Assembly (NCBI RefSeq): GCF_000717655.1
Contig: NZ_JNZY01000034.1
Coordinates: forward strand, 1-64,000
DNA from: Streptomyces katrae
Lineage (GTDB): Bacteria; Actinomycetota; Actinomycetes; Streptomycetales; Streptomycetaceae
Direction of reading: 5' to 3'
DNA: 64,000 nt
A program made the translations under genes and the position numbers. Below the pieces are notes generated by a model. That model did not search any database and was not told the origin of the DNA. It was given only the letters and a program-made list of their open reading frames with translations. Below are positions 1 through 9,300 of this stretch, piece by piece; the stretch's first letter is position 1; every line of letters starts with the position of its first letter.

Positions 1-75
1 CGCGGCTCGTACTGGACGTACTTGCGCGGTCCGACAACGCGGCGAGGTGCCGTGCCGGGCGTCGCGACCCGGTGA
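1..75 (+). CDS. C-terminal tail of an unidentified protein (partial, cut by window edge)
   Basis: An open frame runs in from the left edge for 24 codons and stops with TGA at 73-75. It ends ...RRGAVPGVATR. Third positions are about 80% G or C, as expected for coding DNA here. It converges on the carboxypeptidase gene that ends at 94. The tail is too short to identify; it could also be chance open frame. Confidence 0.35.
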   Translation, partial: RGSYWTYLRGPTTRRGAVPGVATR

Positions 76-93
76 ACCTTGCCGGTCACAGCA

Positions 94-2505
94 CTAGCGG
101 AGGCGGGTGACGCGGGCACCGAAGGAGGGTTCGGCCAGGTCGGTTCCGACCGCCACCGGGACGCTCTTCGCGCCCTCCCCGTCGCCGGCCGTGAGGACGC
201 CGACCTCGGTTCCCGCCTTCGCGGCGTGCGGGGTCCCGGAGGCCCCCGGCCGCAGGGTGAGCTTCAGCTGCTGGCCCGGTACGCCGATCACGTTCAGGTC
301 CTTCGTGGCCACCAGCGGGGTACGGCCGCCGAGGCCGTCGTCCACGTGGCCGACGGTCTGGCCCTTGCGGATCACCGGAGCCGAGGCGAGCGCCTGCCGC
401 ACCGCCTCGATGATCTTCTTGCTGTTGGTCTTCACGAGCTTCAGGCTGTTCTCCCCGTTGTGGTCCGGCCCGTCCACGTGCTGGTCCATGAGCGTGCCGA
501 GGATCAGCGGGGTCTCGTCCCCGACCGACTTGTACGCCGCCCACATCAGGGTGCCGCCCGCGGGCGTGCTGGAGCCGGTCTTGATGCCGCGGATGCTCAG
601 GCCGTTGACGGTGAGCAGGTCGTTGTTGTTGATGAGCGTCGTGGACAGTCCCTTGATCTCGGCGCTCGGCAGCGCGACCACCGCACGGAACGCCTCCTCC
701 TTCATCACGGCGTCGGCCAGCTTCAGCTGGTCGGCGGCCGTGCTGACCGTTCCGGCGTCCAGACCGCTGGGATCCGTGTACGTCGTGCCATGCATGCCGA
801 GTTCCCTGGCCGCGGCGTTCATCTTCTCGACGAAGGCAGCCTCGGAGTCGGTACCGGTGTCCCAGCGCGCCAGCAGCCGGGCCACGTTGTTGGCCGACGG
901 GATCATGAGCATCTTCAGCATGTCCTGCTGGCTGAACTTCGTACCTGCGACGAGGCCCTCGATGCGGGACTCGTCATCGGAGGTGCCGTCCGCCACGGCC
1001 TTCGCGTCGATCTCGATCTGGGGGCCGGCCTCTCCCTTGCGGAGCGGGTGGCCCTTGAGGACCACATAGGCCGTCATCACCTTGGCGACACTCGCGGTGG
1101 GCACGGGCTTCTGCTCGCCGAAGGTGCCGATGTCGCCGGAGCCGGGGACGCGTACGGCGCCCTGGCCCTTGGCGGGCCACGGTACGGAGAACTGCCCGTC
1201 GAGGGTGTGCGCCTGCTCGGCCGCGACGATCTGCGGGGCGGGCAGCGGGCGCAGCAGCTGCGCGCCGGTGACCGCGCCGGCCAGGAGCAGCAGGATCGGG
1301 GTCCAGATCTTCACGCGCCGGACGGCGGTGCGGCGCGGGGTCTCCGGCGGGGGAGCGGTGTTGGTGAGCTCGGCCAGCAGGTCCAGCGGGGGCTGCGGGG
1401 GGAGCGGGACCTTGCGGGTGGGCTCGACGACCTCCGCTGGAGCCGCGGCCGTGGCCGGAGCGGGGGCCGCGGCCGGAGCCGAGGCCGCGGCCGCGGCCGG
1501 AGCCGGGCGCCGGTTCTGCGGTACGGCTGCCGGCCAAGGGGCCTTCTCCGCCGGGGCGTCCAGCTCCTTCAGGGCCACGAACTGGCTGGTCCGCTCCGGG
1601 TCGGCCTCGGCCGCGTCGCCCCGAGCCCAGGACGGCGTCTGCCGGGGCTTCCGGCCCGCGTCGTCCGCCGGACCGTCCTCTGCGGGCTCTTCGGCCTCGA
1701 CCGCCTCGGCCGCCTCGGGCTCTTCGGCTTCCTCGGCCGCCTCGTCAGGCGCGTCCTCGTCCTGGGCCGCACCGCCGCCGCCATCACCCTCGTCGGTGGC
1801 CTCGGTCTCGGGCTCGGGTACCTCTCGGCCGTCGGCCTCCGCCTCGGGCGCGGGCCCGCCGGTGGCCTTCGCGTCGGGCTCCCCCTCCGTGTCGGGCTGT
1901 GCTTCGGCCTCGGGCGCGGTCTCGCCGGCCTCTGGCCCTGCCTCGGAGCTGCCTTCGGCCTCCGCCTCGGATGCCTGCCCGGCCTCGGCTTCCGGCTCGG
2001 GCTCCGCGTCAGCCTCCGGCTGGGGCTCCGGCTGGGGCTCCGCGTAAGCCTCCGGCTCAGCTGCCGCCTCGGGCTCCGCGTCCGGCTCCGCCTCCGGCTC
2101 GACGTCAGCCTCCGGCTCCGGCTCGACGTCAGCCTCCGGCTCGGGCTCCGCGTCAGCCTCGGGCTCAGCTGCCGCCTCGGGCTCCGCGTCCGGCCCCGGC
2201 CCGGGGTCGGCGTCAGCCTCCGGCTCCGGCTCCGGCTCGGGCTCGGGCTCGGGCTCCGCGTCAGCCTCCGGCTCGGCTTCTGCGTTCGCCTCGGGTTCGG
2301 CCGGGGCGTCCGTGGCGGACCCGGTCTCCGCGGCGCTGTCGGCCTCGGCAGGGGTTTCGGCCTCTGCGCGCTCCGGGGTCTCCGAGCCGCCGGTGCCGGG
2401 GGACGTGTCCTGCGTACCGGGATCCGTTACCGGGACCTCGGTCCCTTCCGTCGCCGGAGTCTCCGGGGTGTCCGGGGAACCGCCCGTCACCGCTACCGCC
2501 TTCAT
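94..2505 (-). CDS. D-alanyl-D-alanine carboxypeptidase (peptidase S11) with long acidic low-complexity N-terminus
   Basis: An 803-residue serine D,D-carboxypeptidase, which trims the terminal D-Ala of peptidoglycan stem peptides outside the membrane. The C-terminal half carries the three penicillin-binding motifs: SVAK (SxxK), SANN (SxN) and KTGSS (KTG). Before it is one membrane segment (WTPILLLLAGAVTGAQLL), so the protein is probably a type II membrane enzyme with the first ~400 residues in the cytoplasm. That part is a Glu/Pro/Ala-rich tract with EPEADAEPEPE-type repeats and no recognisable fold. The ATG at 2505 (MKAVAVTGG) was chosen because an AGGCGGGGCAGGA stretch precedes it; the longer open frame overlaps the neighbouring gene. 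Ordinary S11 enzymes have about 400 residues, so this one is doubled by the disordered region. Enzyme class is secure; the role of the tract is unknown. Confidence 0.9.
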   Translation of the reverse strand: MKAVAVTGGSPDTPETPATEGTEVPVTDPGTQDTSPGTGGSETPERAEAETPAEADSAAETGSATDAPAEPEANAEAEPEADAEPEPEPEPEPEPEADADPGPGPDAEPEAAAEPEADAEPEPEADVEPEPEADVEPEAEPDAEPEAAAEPEAYAEPQPEPQPEADAEPEPEAEAGQASEAEAEGSSEAGPEAGETAPEAEAQPDTEGEPDAKATGGPAPEAEADGREVPEPETEATDEGDGGGGAAQDEDAPDEAAEEAEEPEAAEAVEAEEPAEDGPADDAGRKPRQTPSWARGDAAEADPERTSQFVALKELDAPAEKAPWPAAVPQNRRPAPAAAAASAPAAAPAPATAAAPAEVVEPTRKVPLPPQPPLDLLAELTNTAPPPETPRRTAVRRVKIWTPILLLLAGAVTGAQLLRPLPAPQIVAAEQAHTLDGQFSVPWPAKGQGAVRVPGSGDIGTFGEQKPVPTASVAKVMTAYVVLKGHPLRKGEAGPQIEIDAKAVADGTSDDESRIEGLVAGTKFSQQDMLKMLMIPSANNVARLLARWDTGTDSEAAFVEKMNAAARELGMHGTTYTDPSGLDAGTVSTAADQLKLADAVMKEEAFRAVVALPSAEIKGLSTTLINNNDLLTVNGLSIRGIKTGSSTPAGGTLMWAAYKSVGDETPLILGTLMDQHVDGPDHNGENSLKLVKTNSKKIIEAVRQALASAPVIRKGQTVGHVDDGLGGRTPLVATKDLNVIGVPGQQLKLTLRPGASGTPHAAKAGTEVGVLTAGDGEGAKSVPVAVGTDLAEPSFGARVTRLR
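1800..2300. repeat. Degenerate short tandem repeats encoding Glu-Pro/Glu-Ala
   Basis: Units such as CTCCGGCTCGGGCTC and GCGTCAGCCTC recur many times in this stretch of the carboxypeptidase gene. They encode (on the minus strand) alternating EP, EA and DA residues. Such DNA is prone to slippage, so length variation between strains is likely. Confidence 0.75.
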
Positions 2506-2674
2506 TCCTGCCCCGCCTTGCCACTCACCACCGGTCGGCCACCGCCCGGTTCTTGCCGATTCTGTCGGGCGAGGCCCCCGCAGGAGCCTCGCCGACCGGC
2601 TAGATGTACGCCGCACCCCGTCCGTTCCCGGAACCGGATCCTGTGACCGTCCGGTCATACTCAGGCCCGCGTCG

Positions 2675-3805
2675 TCAAGGCAGGTCGGAGACGCTGGTGC
2701 CCGGGGGAAGCCGGAGACCAGGAGGCAGCGCCTGCAGGCCGAACCGGGGAGGGTGGGTGAAGTCGGCTGCTTGCGAGAAGTCGACGGTGGCCCCACCGAA
2801 GCGGGCTGGCGGCACCGTGACGTACACGGAAGGAAGATGGTGCTCACGGAAATTCACCGTGCTGCCGGTGAACGTGGCGCCTTCGAAGTCGACGCACCCT
2901 TCGGAGAACTCGGTGTCCTCGAAGAGGACCTCGCCCGCCGTGAAGGCAGCGTCCCGAAAGCTGACCTGTGCACCTGTGAAGCGGGCACTGTCGAAGGTGA
3001 CCCAGCCGCCGCTGAAGGTGGCCCGGTTGAAGCGGACGGATCCGCTGCGGAATTCGGCCAGCCGGAAGTAGACGCAGCTGCCTTCGGCGAAGTCGACCTC
3101 GTCGAAGATGACCTGGTCTCGGCCGTGAGCCACGAAGAGCGTCTCCACGAAGACGATGTCGCCGCCGGTGAAACGGGCACCACGGAGGTCCGCCACGTCG
3201 ATGACGGCGCCGGCGAAGTTGAGGTCGTGGCCCTGCCAGGATTCAGGGGCCTCATCGCGCAAGTGGGCACCGATGAGTTGCAGGACGGTCTCACGAACCT
3301 TCCGTTCGCGTCGCCAGGCCGTGAGCACCTGGTCGTCCGTGGGTGGATCGGGTGCGTGTGGCATGCGCAGGTAGCCGCACAGCACGTCGATGCACATCTG
3401 CCGTTCCTGAGGCCATTCATCGGCGAGCCGTGCCATCGCGTAGGCGCCCGCCATGCGTACAGCCGGCTGGTCGGCTCCGAGTTGCCCGGCGGCGGCGCCG
3501 AACCGTTCGATCAGCGCCTTGTCGTATTCCCGGGCGTCGGTGGTCTCATTGAGATGCTGGCGTCGATAGGCGACTACGAGGGCCACTACGCCGCCGGCTC
3601 CGGCCACGACAGCCAGGGCGATCTTGATGGCGTCGTACGTGTCGCCGGGCTTGAGGGGTCCGGCCACCTGTACTCGAGGTGTTCCCAGCGTCAGCCACAG
3701 CAGCCCCAAGATCGTTATGGATGCAGCACCGGCCAGCAGCAGTGCCGTGACGACATGCAGAACCAGTGGCCAGCGCATGACACCGCGCGGAGTCAGAGCC
3801 CTCAT
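2675..3805 (-). CDS. Membrane-anchored pentapeptide-repeat protein
   Basis: A 376-residue protein of unknown function. The N-terminus has two membrane helices (roughly residues 12-40 and 58-80: VVTALLLAGAASITILGLLW and IALAVVAGAGGVVALVVAY). A predicted cytoplasmic helical part follows with WRRERKVRETVLQLI. The last third is a run of pentapeptide repeats with F at every fifth position (ARFTGGDIVF, ATFSGGWVTF, ARFTGAQVSF, TEFSEGCVDF), expected to form a right-handed quadrilateral beta-helix. The ATG at 3805 follows a strong GGGGGAGGG ribosome site; the longer open frame start lacks one. It lies between the carboxypeptidase and the Imm49-like gene on the same strand with no clear operon link. 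Similar two-helix pentapeptide proteins are common in Streptomyces, but their ligand is not known. Confidence 0.8.
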   Translation of the reverse strand: MRALTPRGVMRWPLVLHVVTALLLAGAASITILGLLWLTLGTPRVQVAGPLKPGDTYDAIKIALAVVAGAGGVVALVVAYRRQHLNETTDAREYDKALIERFGAAAGQLGADQPAVRMAGAYAMARLADEWPQERQMCIDVLCGYLRMPHAPDPPTDDQVLTAWRRERKVRETVLQLIGAHLRDEAPESWQGHDLNFAGAVIDVADLRGARFTGGDIVFVETLFVAHGRDQVIFDEVDFAEGSCVYFRLAEFRSGSVRFNRATFSGGWVTFDSARFTGAQVSFRDAAFTAGEVLFEDTEFSEGCVDFEGATFTGSTVNFREHHLPSVYVTVPPARFGGATVDFSQAADFTHPPRFGLQALPPGLRLPPGTSVSDLP

Positions 3806-3923
3806 CACGCCCTCCCCCCTTTCCCGCCCGCGGCCAGCGTGGCGTACCACCGGCACGCGCACCAGAGGGGACGCGGCACGCGTCTGCTCGTCGTGCTCTG
3901 GAACGAGGGGGAGAGCGGCGCCC

Positions 3924-5924
3924 TCAGCCGGTGTGGAGGATTCGGAAGCGGTCGGGTTCCGCCGGATCCCGGTCGGCGACTTGGACCGGCGTCCAAGTCC
4001 ATTGCCAGACGCTGATGTCCGGTGTGCGGGAGAACCGGATCCGGCCGCGGGTGCCTTCTACTGCAACGCGCGGCCAGGATTCGGCGGTGCGCGCCCGGTC
4101 CGCGCCGCTGGAACGCAGCACGTCGGCGAGGACGGCGACCGTGTCGTAGCCCTCGAAGGCGACGAAGGAGGGCGCCTCGCCCAGCCGCTCGCGGAGGGCC
4201 GCCCCGACGCGTGCACCGAGGGGACTGAGCTGTTCGGGCAGGTAGCGCAGGAACGGGATCGCGGCGCCGTCGGCGCCCAGCAGCGCCGCCCATTCGGCGA
4301 ACTCCGGCTGTCCGGCCGGGGCACCGATCAGGATCTCGGCGAGGCGCGGGTCCTGGCGGACGGACTTGACGATCGGTACGGCCGGCTCCGGGTGCCCTAC
4401 CAGGAGGAGGAGCGCTGTCGCGCGGTGGTCGACGAGTTCCTCGCACAGCGCGGCGGGGGTGAGCGCGCTCATGTCGAGTTCGATGACGGTGCCGCCGCGT
4501 GGAGCGAGGTGGTCCCGCAGGATGCGGGTCCCGGATGCCCAGTAGACACTCGGCTGTGCTGCCACGGCGATGCGGCTGTGGCCCGCGCCGAGGAGGAAGT
4601 CTGCGTAGGTCCGCCAGCCGTGGGACTGCGCCGGGGCGAGGCGTGCGACCCATTGCGTCGGCTGTTCGGTGAGCTCGTCGAGCACGGCTGACGAGCAGAG
4701 GAACGGCAGGCCGAGGGCGTCGGCCCTGGCGGCAGCGGCGCGGGCGACGACGCTGTGGTACTCCCCCGCCAACGCGGCCACGCCCAGGCCGGCCAGTTCG
4801 TCCACGGCCGCCGCCGCCCTCTGTGGGTCGGCCGCGGTGTCCCGGACCACCAGCTCGAGCGGTCGCCCGAGGATCCCGCCGGCGTCGTTGACTTCGCGGA
4901 CGGCCAGCTCGAGTCCGGCGAGCAGGTGCCGGCCTGCCTCGACCCAGCCGGGCCGGGTCAGCGGTACGAGAGCGCCGATCCGGACGGCTGATCCGTCCGC
5001 TGCTCGCTGCAGCGCATCAGGGGAGCCCAGCATGGCGTGCGGCAGATAGCCGGACCGGACGCCGAGCTCCCAGCCGTGCACCTGGACGGCGAGGGCGGCC
5101 AGGGCGAGAGCGCCGAGTGGCAGCAGAGTCCGGGGGGCGGGATCGGGGCCCACGCTCTCCCGGTGCTCGATGAGCCGGGTCGCGAGTGCCTGCTCGAAGG
5201 CGGGCTGGTCGTCGTCGAGGAGCACCCGAAGCAGACGCCGGTCCTGTGTCAGGGGGCCGGCTGCGTCGAGCCTTCGGGCGGCCCGGGAGCGCTCGTCGGC
5301 GTCCGGCTTGCACAGGGTCACGGCCGGCCAGTGGCGTGGCAGGTGCCCGTTTGCCCTGGCCAGGTAGCCGCAGAGTGCGTCCATCGCCGCGAGGTCGGCC
5401 GGGGCCGACGTCGAGTTCAGCTTCGAGTACGGCACCCCGTCGTGGATCGCGGGCGCATAGTCGTTGCGCAACAGCAGGCCGATCACCTTCTGCCGTTCCC
5501 ACACCAGGCCGCTGACCATGCAGGTTTCGAACGTGTCGAGCCACGTCCTGGCGTTGGGGGCCTGCCCTTCAGGGTCGAGTTCGACGACGTCGCCGAACTC
5601 GATGTCCTCGCTGCTGAGCGTCTCGCCGATGAGCGGGAAGAGGATCTCCTGGTCGCCGTGGGGGGAGCAGCCGAGGCTCAGCACCCCCAGGGAGCACTCG
5701 GCAGCGGTCCGCAGTGCCGAGCGCGTCGGCTCGTCGAGCGCCGGGTCCGCCACGGTGCGGGCAGCGACGTGGTCGAGGAGTTCGTCGTGCATCTCCCGGA
5801 GCTTCGCCGGGGATGCGTGGTCGTAGCGCATGTCGTACCACCGCCGCCGGGTCCGCCGGCCGATGTCCTCGAGCGCGTGGGCCATGCGCTCGCTGCTGCA
5901 CTCGTGGCGTGTTTCGTCCTGCAC
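3924..5924 (-). CDS. Imm49-like domain fused to a Peripla_BP_6-like ligand-binding domain
   Basis: A 666-residue protein with two parts. Residues 1 to ~290 resemble the Imm49 immunity-protein family of actinomycetes, with a WLDTFETCMVSGLVWERQ helix and a closing LPLGALALAAL...GWELGVRSGYLP block. From about residue 305 (VRIGALVPLTRPGW...GLELAVREVNDAGGILGRP) it matches the start of branched-chain amino acid type periplasmic binding proteins, and continues with the two-lobed pattern to the end. There is no signal peptide or lipobox, so the binding domain should be cytoplasmic. The GTG start at 5924 follows AAGGACG; an internal ATG at residue 14 has no ribosome site. Family assignments are from memory of sequence patterns: binding-protein half fairly sure, Imm49 half moderately sure. 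No toxin gene is next to it. Confidence 0.65.
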   Translation of the reverse strand: MQDETRHECSSERMAHALEDIGRRTRRRWYDMRYDHASPAKLREMHDELLDHVAARTVADPALDEPTRSALRTAAECSLGVLSLGCSPHGDQEILFPLIGETLSSEDIEFGDVVELDPEGQAPNARTWLDTFETCMVSGLVWERQKVIGLLLRNDYAPAIHDGVPYSKLNSTSAPADLAAMDALCGYLARANGHLPRHWPAVTLCKPDADERSRAARRLDAAGPLTQDRRLLRVLLDDDQPAFEQALATRLIEHRESVGPDPAPRTLLPLGALALAALAVQVHGWELGVRSGYLPHAMLGSPDALQRAADGSAVRIGALVPLTRPGWVEAGRHLLAGLELAVREVNDAGGILGRPLELVVRDTAADPQRAAAAVDELAGLGVAALAGEYHSVVARAAAARADALGLPFLCSSAVLDELTEQPTQWVARLAPAQSHGWRTYADFLLGAGHSRIAVAAQPSVYWASGTRILRDHLAPRGGTVIELDMSALTPAALCEELVDHRATALLLLVGHPEPAVPIVKSVRQDPRLAEILIGAPAGQPEFAEWAALLGADGAAIPFLRYLPEQLSPLGARVGAALRERLGEAPSFVAFEGYDTVAVLADVLRSSGADRARTAESWPRVAVEGTRGRIRFSRTPDISVWQWTWTPVQVADRDPAEPDRFRILHTG

Positions 5925-6252
5925 GGCTGGCGTCCTTACGTGATCTTCGGCCGGACGGGGGACGCTACCAGCAGGCGAGGGGCCCCCGGCAAGCTACGGC
6001 TTCCTGAACTCTTGGACTCCGTCCGGGACCACGTGCCGCCGTTCTGGGCGTCCACCGTCCAGGACCGGAAGCGCAGCTGGGGGTCGATTTTCCCAGGTCT
6101 GGCGCTTGTTGCCGGTGGTCTGGCGACGGACCAGGTCGTTGGCGAAGTACTCGATGCGGTGATGCCGGGCTTGACGGTGGTGTTCAGGGTGTAGCCGCCG
6201 GGCAGCCGCTCGCTGGTGATCAGAGGGGTCGGGCGGAAGATCCTGCGGGCGG
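5925..6252. other. Intergenic stretch, possible decayed coding fragment on the minus strand
   Basis: No convincing gene. On the minus strand the region about 6245 to 5960 reads in broken pieces with protein-like content: SERLPGGYTLNTTVKPG, then in another frame IEYFANDLVRRQTTGNKRQ, then DPQLRFRSWTVDAQNGG. This looks like an old gene fragment with frameshifts; I do not recognise the family. Confidence 0.25.
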
Positions 6253-6266
6253 GTGATCGCCGTTGT

Positions 6267-6298
6267 TATGCTCCGACACGATCGGAGGGGGACCGATC
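6267..6298 (+). promoter_or_regulatory. Candidate promoter -10 element and inverted repeat upstream of the secreted repeat protein
   Basis: TATGCT at 6267-6272 resembles a -10 box. About 7 bases later GATCGG (6280-6285) and CCGATC (6293-6298) form an inverted repeat around the expected transcription start, a place where a repressor could bind. No good -35 was seen. Confidence 0.3.
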
Positions 6299-6390
6299 AC
6301 TTGGAGTCAGGCCGACCGGCCCGCGCGAGCGGCTGCCCGGGGCCGGTTCCGTGGTGTCCCCTTCCTCCCGTGCTCGCTGAGAGGGTGGTT

Positions 6391-9300
6391 GTGGACCCGA
6401 CCGTACGAAGATCATCGCGACTGCGCCGGGGACTGGGAGCCGCCACCCTGGCTCTGGTCACCGGCGCCGCCTTACTGGACGTGGCCCTGCCCGAGGCGGT
6501 CGCCGCCCCGGTCGCCGGAGGCGCACCTACCGCCGGGGAGCTGGTGCTGCCCGCCGCCCCGCGGGGCCTCCCGGCCAGGGACCAGCTCTACGTGGCCGGC
6601 GAATCCGGCCTGCTGCACGCCCGTGAGGGCAGCGACCGGTTGCTGTGGACCCGGTACGACACCGGCGCCAGCACCGACACCGGGCTGCGGCTGCCCGCCC
6701 CCGTCAGCGCGGACCTGGACCAGGGCAAGCCCTCGGGCGGCTACCGGGGGGCTCCCGACCACCGGTACGGAACGTCCTCCGACACCGTGGCGGTCCCCAC
6801 GGACGCCAAGGTCGACCTGTACGACCTGGCCACCGGCCGGCCGGTCGCGCTGGGCACCGTCACGGTCCCGGCCGGGCAGACCTACTACGGGACGTACGGG
6901 CGCACCGTGGTGACCTTCGAGGGCAGCGACTCCGCCGTCACCGGCTGGTTCCTGAACAGGCTGGACGGCGGCTCGACGGTCCGTACCAGGGTGGCGCTGC
7001 CGGCCGAGGCGGCCCTCGAGGCCTCGGTACACGACGGCGACCAGACCTCGCTGATCCTGCGTCACCGCCTGGGCAACCTGAGCCACTCCGTCCTCGTGGA
7101 CGTCGTGACGGGCCAGACCACCGCGCTGCCGGACGAGGGGGAGTTCGCGTTCTCGCACGGCTTCCGGCTGGCCAAGGGCAAGGTGCTGCGCACCGGCGAC
7201 CGGAACATGGTGGACGTGCTCGACCGGGCGCAGCCGCAGACCGTGCTGAGTTCCACGTACTTCAACCCGGTGGCGGGCGAGCTGCGGCTGCTCGGTGACT
7301 GGCTGCTCAGCACCGAGTCCGGTGCGGGAACCTCCGGGGACAACCGGGGCCGTCCGCTGCGCTTCGCGGCCATCGGTTCGGCCTCCGGCATCGTCGAGAA
7401 CCTGCTGGAGCTCGCCGACACCCAGCTGCTGCCCGCGCCGGACGGCTCGCTGGTTGCGGTCGGCAGCCCGAAGGCTCCCGCCTACGGAACCCAGCCGGAG
7501 GTCGCCGTCCAGCGGATCACCGCGGACGGCGCCGCCAAGCCGCTGGCCGCGCGGCTGGCCGACGTCCCTGCGGCGCCCGCCACCGTCTTCGGCCTGTCGA
7601 TCGGCGGCGGCGTGCTCACCGCCGCCTCGGACACCGTCCACTTCCAGCCGGGCGACATCACCGGCGCGTTCCGCAGCTACCGGGTCTCGAACGACGCGAC
7701 CCCGGTCAAGACCTTCGAGTACCTCGACGGCACGCACACTGTGAGCAACTGCTTCAGCCACAACGCCGGCTGCGTCGGGGTCCGGTCCACCGGGGACGGC
7801 CGCTATCTGGAGCACGAGCCGGTGAAATGGAAGGCGGCCGCCATCCGGCAGGCCGGCAACCGGGACTGGGCCGGCAGCATACCCACCGGCGACGTGGCCG
7901 GCCTGCAGACCGCGGACGCCTCGGGCCGGTACGCGGTGCTCGCGCAGACCGCGAACGGCAACTGGACGTCCGACCACCAGGTGATCGTGGGTGATCTCGA
8001 CGCCCGTGCCCAGGTGTTGCGGACGCAGGCGACCGGCGTCGCCGTACAGGGCGACACGCTGTGGACCTCGCGGGAGAACAGCACCACCGTCTACGCCAGC
8101 GACATACGGGGCGAGATGGACCGCGGCACCTTCACCACGCCGTGCCCGGCCACCCTGCTGGAGGCCGTGGGAACCTTCGTCAGCTGGGGCTGCCAGGACA
8201 GCCAGGGCACCCTGCGCACCAGCGGGGTGTACGACACCGTGACCCGGCAGACCCTCTCGGTGCCGGTGCAGAGCGCCGGCGGGTCCAACGCGACCTGGGG
8301 CCGGGAGTCTCTGCTCGGCGACGGCTACCTGGTGCGCCAGGACCTGGCCACCGGCCGGCTGCTGCTGCTCGACTTCCACGACGGCATCAAGGCCTCCGGC
8401 GGCGAGAACACCGTGCAGATCCGTACGCTGGCCCAGGGCCAGGACTGGAAGTCCTTCCGCCAGCCCAACCGGTCCTGGGCCGTCGACCGGACCGGCGCGA
8501 ACATCGTCTGGACCGACGCCGACGGGCAGCGCATCCACGTCGCCCACAACGGCATCCCGGTCCCCCAGGCCGGCGACCGCTTCACGACGCTCTCCCCGGC
8601 GCGGCTGCTGGACACCCGGGAGGCGCTCGGCCGTCCGGGGACCGACCCGGTGGCGGCCGGCGGCGAGGTGTCGTTGCAGATCGCGGGCCGGGCGGGGGTG
8701 CCGCAGTCCGGGGTGAAGGCGGTCGTGCTGAACGTGACGGTGACCGACCCGAAGTCCGACGGCCACCTCACCGCCTGGGCGTCGGGCACCACGCGGCCGG
8801 ACTCGTCCAACCTCAACTGGACGGCCGGGCGGACCGTACCGAACCAGGTCGTGGTACCGGTGGGTGCGGACGGCAAGGTGAACCTGCGCAACGCGGGCTG
8901 GGGCACGGCGCACCTGATCGCCGACGTCTTCGGCTACTACTCCGCGGATGCCGGCGGCAGCACCTTCTCCTCGGCGGGCCCGGCGCGGCTGCTGGACTCG
9001 CGGGCGGCGGTGGGCCGTCCGGGCACGACGCCGGTGCCGGCGCGCAGCGAGGTGTCGCTGCAGGTCGCGGGGCGTGGGGGGGTCCCGCGAAGTGGCGTCC
9101 GGGCCGTCGTGCTGAACGTGACGGTGACGGACGCGAAGGACGCCGGGCACCTGACGGTGTGGCCGTCGGGCAGCGAGCGGCCGAACTCCTCCAGCCTCAA
9201 CTGGACGGCGGGCCAGACCGTGCCCAACCACGTGGTGGTCCCGGTCGGCGCGGACGGGACGGTGAAGCTGTTCAACGCGAGCTGGGGCACCGCCCACCTG

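Noticed and set aside
79..2646. Long plus-strand frame of 855 codons opposite the carboxypeptidase
   Set aside because: It is the Leu/Arg/Gly-rich mirror of the repetitive Glu-Pro coding strand, has no ribosome site or domain, and the minus strand has clear penicillin-binding motifs.
6253..6390. Upstream extension of the secreted protein to an ATG/GTG at 6253
   Set aside because: The extra 46 residues lack a ribosome site and would bury the signal peptide; they cover the likely promoter.
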